Assembly (NCBI RefSeq): GCF_000350225.1
Contig: NW_005179229.1
Location: 1 to 64,000, forward strand
Length of the DNA: 64,000 nucleotides
Direction: 5' to 3'
DNA from: Chondrus crispus
Lineage: Eukaryota; Rhodophyta; Florideophyceae; Gigartinales; Gigartinaceae
Positions 61,024-64,000 of the stretch are shown here, piece by piece. The position numbers and the translations under genes are program-made. The notes beneath the pieces were generated by a model. It had not been told where the DNA came from. It did no database searches and was given only the letters and a program-made list of their open reading frames with translations. The first letter of the stretch is position 1. Every line of letters starts with the position of its first letter.

Positions 61024-64000
61024 TTCGAAAAACCCGTAAAGACGGTTACGTTCGCGCGGTCGCGTGAACCGTCTTGTCAAACCAACCTTGACCCGCCCCT
61101 ATTTGTCCCCGGCGGGGGAGGGGAATGTTTACCGATATTATTCCCCTCAACCTCGCACAAGCGCACCGAGACACCCGTAAGCTCGGTGCGAAAGGACGAA
61201 GACGCTGAGGCAACCGTGAGCCCGGCGCACATGGAGGAAGGCACTGTGGAAACCGTGAGCCAAGTGCCTAACAACAAGCGCATCGAACGCGCCAGCGGCC
61301 CGACCCAGGGGGACCCGGGGCCGCCAGAAGAATTCAAGCCGCGTACGAACGCGACTTGTCGCGGGGACGCGGCCGACCGAAGGGCGCCCCGCGACCAAGG
61401 CCGAAGGACGCGGAAGAGAAGTCGGAACCGGCGCCGGCGGCCCAGGCGGAACGATCTCGCCGAGCCGGGCACGCCGAAGGTGGTCGACGGCGTCATTTGC
61501 CTTATGACGTCGAAGATTTACAACGTCGTCGGCTCGATAGCCACGGAGGGAAATGCCTTCAAGCCCCGCACGATCGCCGTTGATACGTGCTCGGGGTACA
61601 ATCTGGTGAGGAAGGCCGACCTTCCTCCCGATTGGTCGCAGTACGTCATCCGCGACGCGCCACTGCCCCAATTGGCAGGCGCGAATAGCAACCCGCTTTA
61701 GCTCTCGGCCGTCGTACGCCTGGCCGTGCGGTTGAGGAACACGACGTTCCGAATTCTGTTCGTCGTGGCGGACCAGCTCGCCGTGCCGGTCCTCCTTGGT
61801 ACGCCCTTCATCGATACACACGTACAAAGTATCGACAACGAAGCTCAACGGTTGGATATCCGCCAAGATGGCTCCGTTGCCATCGTCGACGGGAAGGGGG
61901 AGCCGACTCCCCCAACCAGGCGGCACGGACGTCAGACAAACCGGGCTGACGCACGCGACGAAGCCCCGCAGGCGATCCGAATCGCCCGCTGGGTTACCAT
62001 TCCCGCGAGGTCGCAGGCCCGTGCGCGCGTTACGACGACGGGGAGGGGACTCGTGTTTATAGAGCCGAAGCCGTCACTCCAACACCGACATGGAGTGAGG
62101 CTGACGAACGGCGTTGTCGGGGTCCTGCCGAACCAGACCTTCGACGTCATCGTCGCGAACTTTTCGCGACAGGAAAGGCGGCTTCCGAAGCACACCGTCG
62201 TGGGATACGCGAAGCGCAACCCCGTCGCGATCTTGACGCCCGAACGTCGCATCGCCGAGGGGATCGCGCACGCGCTACACCTCACCGACTTGACCGATCA
62301 AGTCGGAACGGCAGGAGCTGGTCGACCAGGCTCCGTCCAGGGGGCAACCGTTGAGAAGAGAGGAGCCGGTACGGACGGCCGACCGGCGAAGTGCCCGCCG
62401 CCGGAAGGGGACACTGCACCCTCCTCTGAAAAGGATCCCGAAAATCGCCCGGAGGATTGGGAAAAAGAAATCAACTTGTCATACATCGATGATGACAAGT
62501 TCCGGGGCCACGTGCTCGAGATCCTCCGTAAGCACTCGAGTCTGTGGAGCGGGGCGCTCGGAACGATCCGAGCGACCAAACACCGCATTCCCCTCGAACC
62601 GGGTACGAAGCCGATACGTTCAATGCCCTACCGAAAGGGGCCGGCTATGCGTGAGATGGTCGCCAAGGAAGTCAACAAAATGTTGAACGCAGGGGTAATC
62701 GAACCTGCGAGCACCGAGTGGGCGTCCCCCGTGGTGCTCGTACCGAAGAAAGACGGCTCTCTTCGGTTCTGCGTGGACTACCGGCGTCTCAACGCAAAGA
62801 CGGCAGCGGATTCGTATCCGCTGCCCCGGATGGACGACTGCATCGATTCGCTCGGAGATGCAGCCATCTTTACGACGTTGGACTGCAATTACGGTTATTG
62901 GCAGATCCCCGTCGCTCCGGAAGACCGGGACAAGACCACGTTCACTACGCATATGGGAACGTTTCGCCATTTGCGCATGCCGTTCGGGCTAAAGGGGGCA
63001 CCGGCCACCTTCCAACGTGCCCTCGACATCATCCTATCTGGCGTCCGATGGCAGATATGCCTCGTCTACCTGGATGATGTCATCGTGTTTTCCCGTACGC
63101 ACGGAGAACACGCAAAGCATCTCGACACTGTCTTGAGCTTGCTGAGGAGCGCCGGAATCTCCCTCAAGCTCAAGAAGTGTAGCTTCTTCCAACCGAAGGT
63201 GCACTACCTGGGGCACGTCATTTCCCCACGTAAGCTGAGCGTCGCCGAAGCGGCGGCGGACGCCTTCAAGACGTTCACGTTTCCGAGGACGTTGACGCCG
63301 GTGCGCTCGTACCTCGGAGCGTGCAACGTCTACCGCCGCTTCGTGAAGGGGTTCGCGAAGATTGCGCGCCCATTAACGGACATGACGCGCAAGGACGCGG
63401 ACCCCAACTTCGACGACCCGACCGAGCTGCAACTTCAAGCGTTCGAAGCGTTGAAGGAGCGGATGATTTCCCCGCCGATCCTAGCATTGCCGCGGTACGG
63501 TCGGCCGTACATGATCGACACGGATGCTAGTGCCTATCAACTGGGCTGTACGTTGCTCCAGGAACACGAGGAGGCGAACGATTGGCGACCCGTCGGGTAT
63601 TGGTCGTACTCACTGTCCGATAGTGAGCGCAACTACAGCGCTACGGAGCGCAAATGCTTTGCCGTAGTGTGGGCCGTCCGCACACTACGACCGTACGTCG
63701 AAGGTACCAAGTTCACCATCCGGACGGACCATGATGCCCTCCGATGGCTCATGTTCTTCACGGAGAGCTCCGGAAGGCTTACCCGGTGGCGACTGCGGTT
63801 GGCGGAATACGACTTCACCATCCAGTACCGCCCCGGGCGCGTGCACCAGGTGGCCGATGCCCTGTCACGCCTCGTGTCGCCAAGGGTCACCGACGACCCT
63901 CGCCCAGTCGTCGAGGTGGATGACGACATTCCCACCTTCCATGCGGGTACGACCGTCCGTGACATGTCGGACGAGCTCGCGGACCACGTCTGTACCGCGA
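61024..64000 (+). pseudogene. Gyp2 pol: protease, RT, RNase H (one in-frame TAG; runs off window)
   Basis: Open in the -1 frame relative to gag. The first in-frame ATG is at 61231, so expression is more likely by frameshift from gag. A basic, disordered start is followed by a retropepsin-like motif DTCSG (near 61585; most relatives have DTG or DSG). A TAG at 61699-61701 then interrupts the protease domain, with the same frame open to the window end. RT: FCVDYRRLN (near 62770) and YLDD (63067-63078). RNase H: DTDAS (near 63517) and RTDHDALRW (near 63720). Integrase should follow outside the window. With one stop the copy is probably inactive unless the stop is read through or is a recent mutation. 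Confidence 0.85.
61027..61074 (+). promoter_or_regulatory. Putative -1 ribosomal frameshift signal at Gyp2 gag-pol junction
   Basis: In the gag frame the end reads TCG AAA AAC CCG TAA. G-AAA-AAC (61027-61033) is a near-canonical slippery heptamer. It is followed by a 6-nt spacer (61034-61039) and a strong hairpin: AGACGGTT (61040-61047) pairs with AACCGTCT (61067-61074), extended by ACG/CGT past one bulge. The -1 frame is open from 61024 and becomes pol. The first heptamer base is G rather than A, which may lower efficiency. Confidence 0.65.

Larger units (their letters stand above)
51681..61039 (+). pseudogene. Gyp2 gag, disrupted by CopA-4
   Basis: ATG 51681. Pieces 51681-53369 and 60167-61039 are in phase once CopA-4 and one target repeat are ignored; together 854 codons including TAA at 61037-61039. 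Encodes an N-terminal predicted helical segment, a proline-rich linker, a capsid-like domain (roughly 52730-53190) and a nucleocapsid with knuckle CWLCRTYGHAMYAC near 60425, then an arginine-rich tail. No internal stop is seen in either piece. In its present form translation would run into the CopA-4 LTR and stop at 53394-53396 (TAA). Gag of this family forms the particle and binds RNA. Confidence 0.88.
51011..64000 (+). mobile_element. Gyp2: Ty3/gypsy element split by CopA-4, 3' end outside window
   Basis: 5' LTR 51011-51603, primer-binding site, gag (51681-53369 and 60167-61039), frameshift signal, pol from 61024 to beyond 64000. Inserted in the CopB-3 spacer; the left flank gttct would be the target duplication. 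Removing CopA-4 and one copy of aggcc restores the gag frame, so CopA-4 arrived later. Confidence 0.93.

Noticed and set aside
1-64000. Prokaryotic operon, prophage or defence island
   Set aside because: All recognisable genes are LTR retrotransposon genes with eukaryotic LTR, primer-tRNA and splice features.

Overview
This window is eukaryotic, non-genic DNA built almost entirely from nested and rearranged LTR retrotransposons. I see no host housekeeping gene, rRNA or intact tRNA. Eukaryotic origin is shown by Ty1/copia and Ty3/gypsy gag-pol genes, a primer-binding site matching the anticodon arm of the eukaryotic initiator tRNA, a GT-AG intron and TATA-type LTR promoters. I cannot place the species; a retroelement-rich protist (an oomycete, for example) is only a guess.

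Names used here: Gyp = Ty3/gypsy. CopA, CopB and CopC are three Ty1/copia families sharing the primer-binding site GGTTATGGGCCCAG and a GATCGAGGGG-type polypurine tract. TRIM = a miniature LTR element.

Layout. 1-314: Gag fragment (Gyp0). 315-3051: Gyp1 5' LTR and truncated gag. 3053-8960: CopA-1 (minus). 8961-9603: tandem TRIM array. 9604-16295: CopA-2 (plus). CopA-1 and CopA-2 form a large inverted repeat sharing the same two stop codons. 16296-18066: CopC-3 fragment (minus). 18067-18111: TRIM LTR piece. 18112-22683: CopB-1 (minus, degenerate) with a solo LTR at 20215-20910. 22684-36224: CopB-2 (plus), split at 24498/33268 by the complete CopC-1 (24499-33267, TSD ggatc), which itself carries a solo CopB LTR (27373-28311, TSD aagga). 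36225-48389: CopC-2, an internal CopC fragment between two inverted 1251-bp LTRs, split by intact CopA-3 (38378-45315, minus, TSD aatgt). 48390-51010: CopB-3 (plus), cut by Gyp2. 51011-64000: Gyp2, whose gag is split by intact CopA-4 (53370-60161, TSD aggcc) and whose pol runs off the window.

CopA-3 and CopA-4 have uninterrupted gag-pol genes of about 1365 codons and almost identical LTR pairs, so they look recently mobile and could supply enzymes to the others. The most unusual items are: (1) the TRIM, whose LTR holds a tRNA 5' half and whose internal region holds the matching 3' half; (2) an apparently spliced two-zinc-finger (U1/matrin-type) gene in the CopC-1 leader upstream of gag; (3) a -1 frameshift signal (slippery run, 6-nt spacer, hairpin) at the Gyp2 gag-pol junction; (4) a 49-bp segment just 5' of gag that is identical in CopA and CopC although the rest of their leaders is unrelated; (5) the inverted-LTR CopC-2 composite and the CopA-1/CopA-2 palindrome, with TRIM pieces at their breakpoints.
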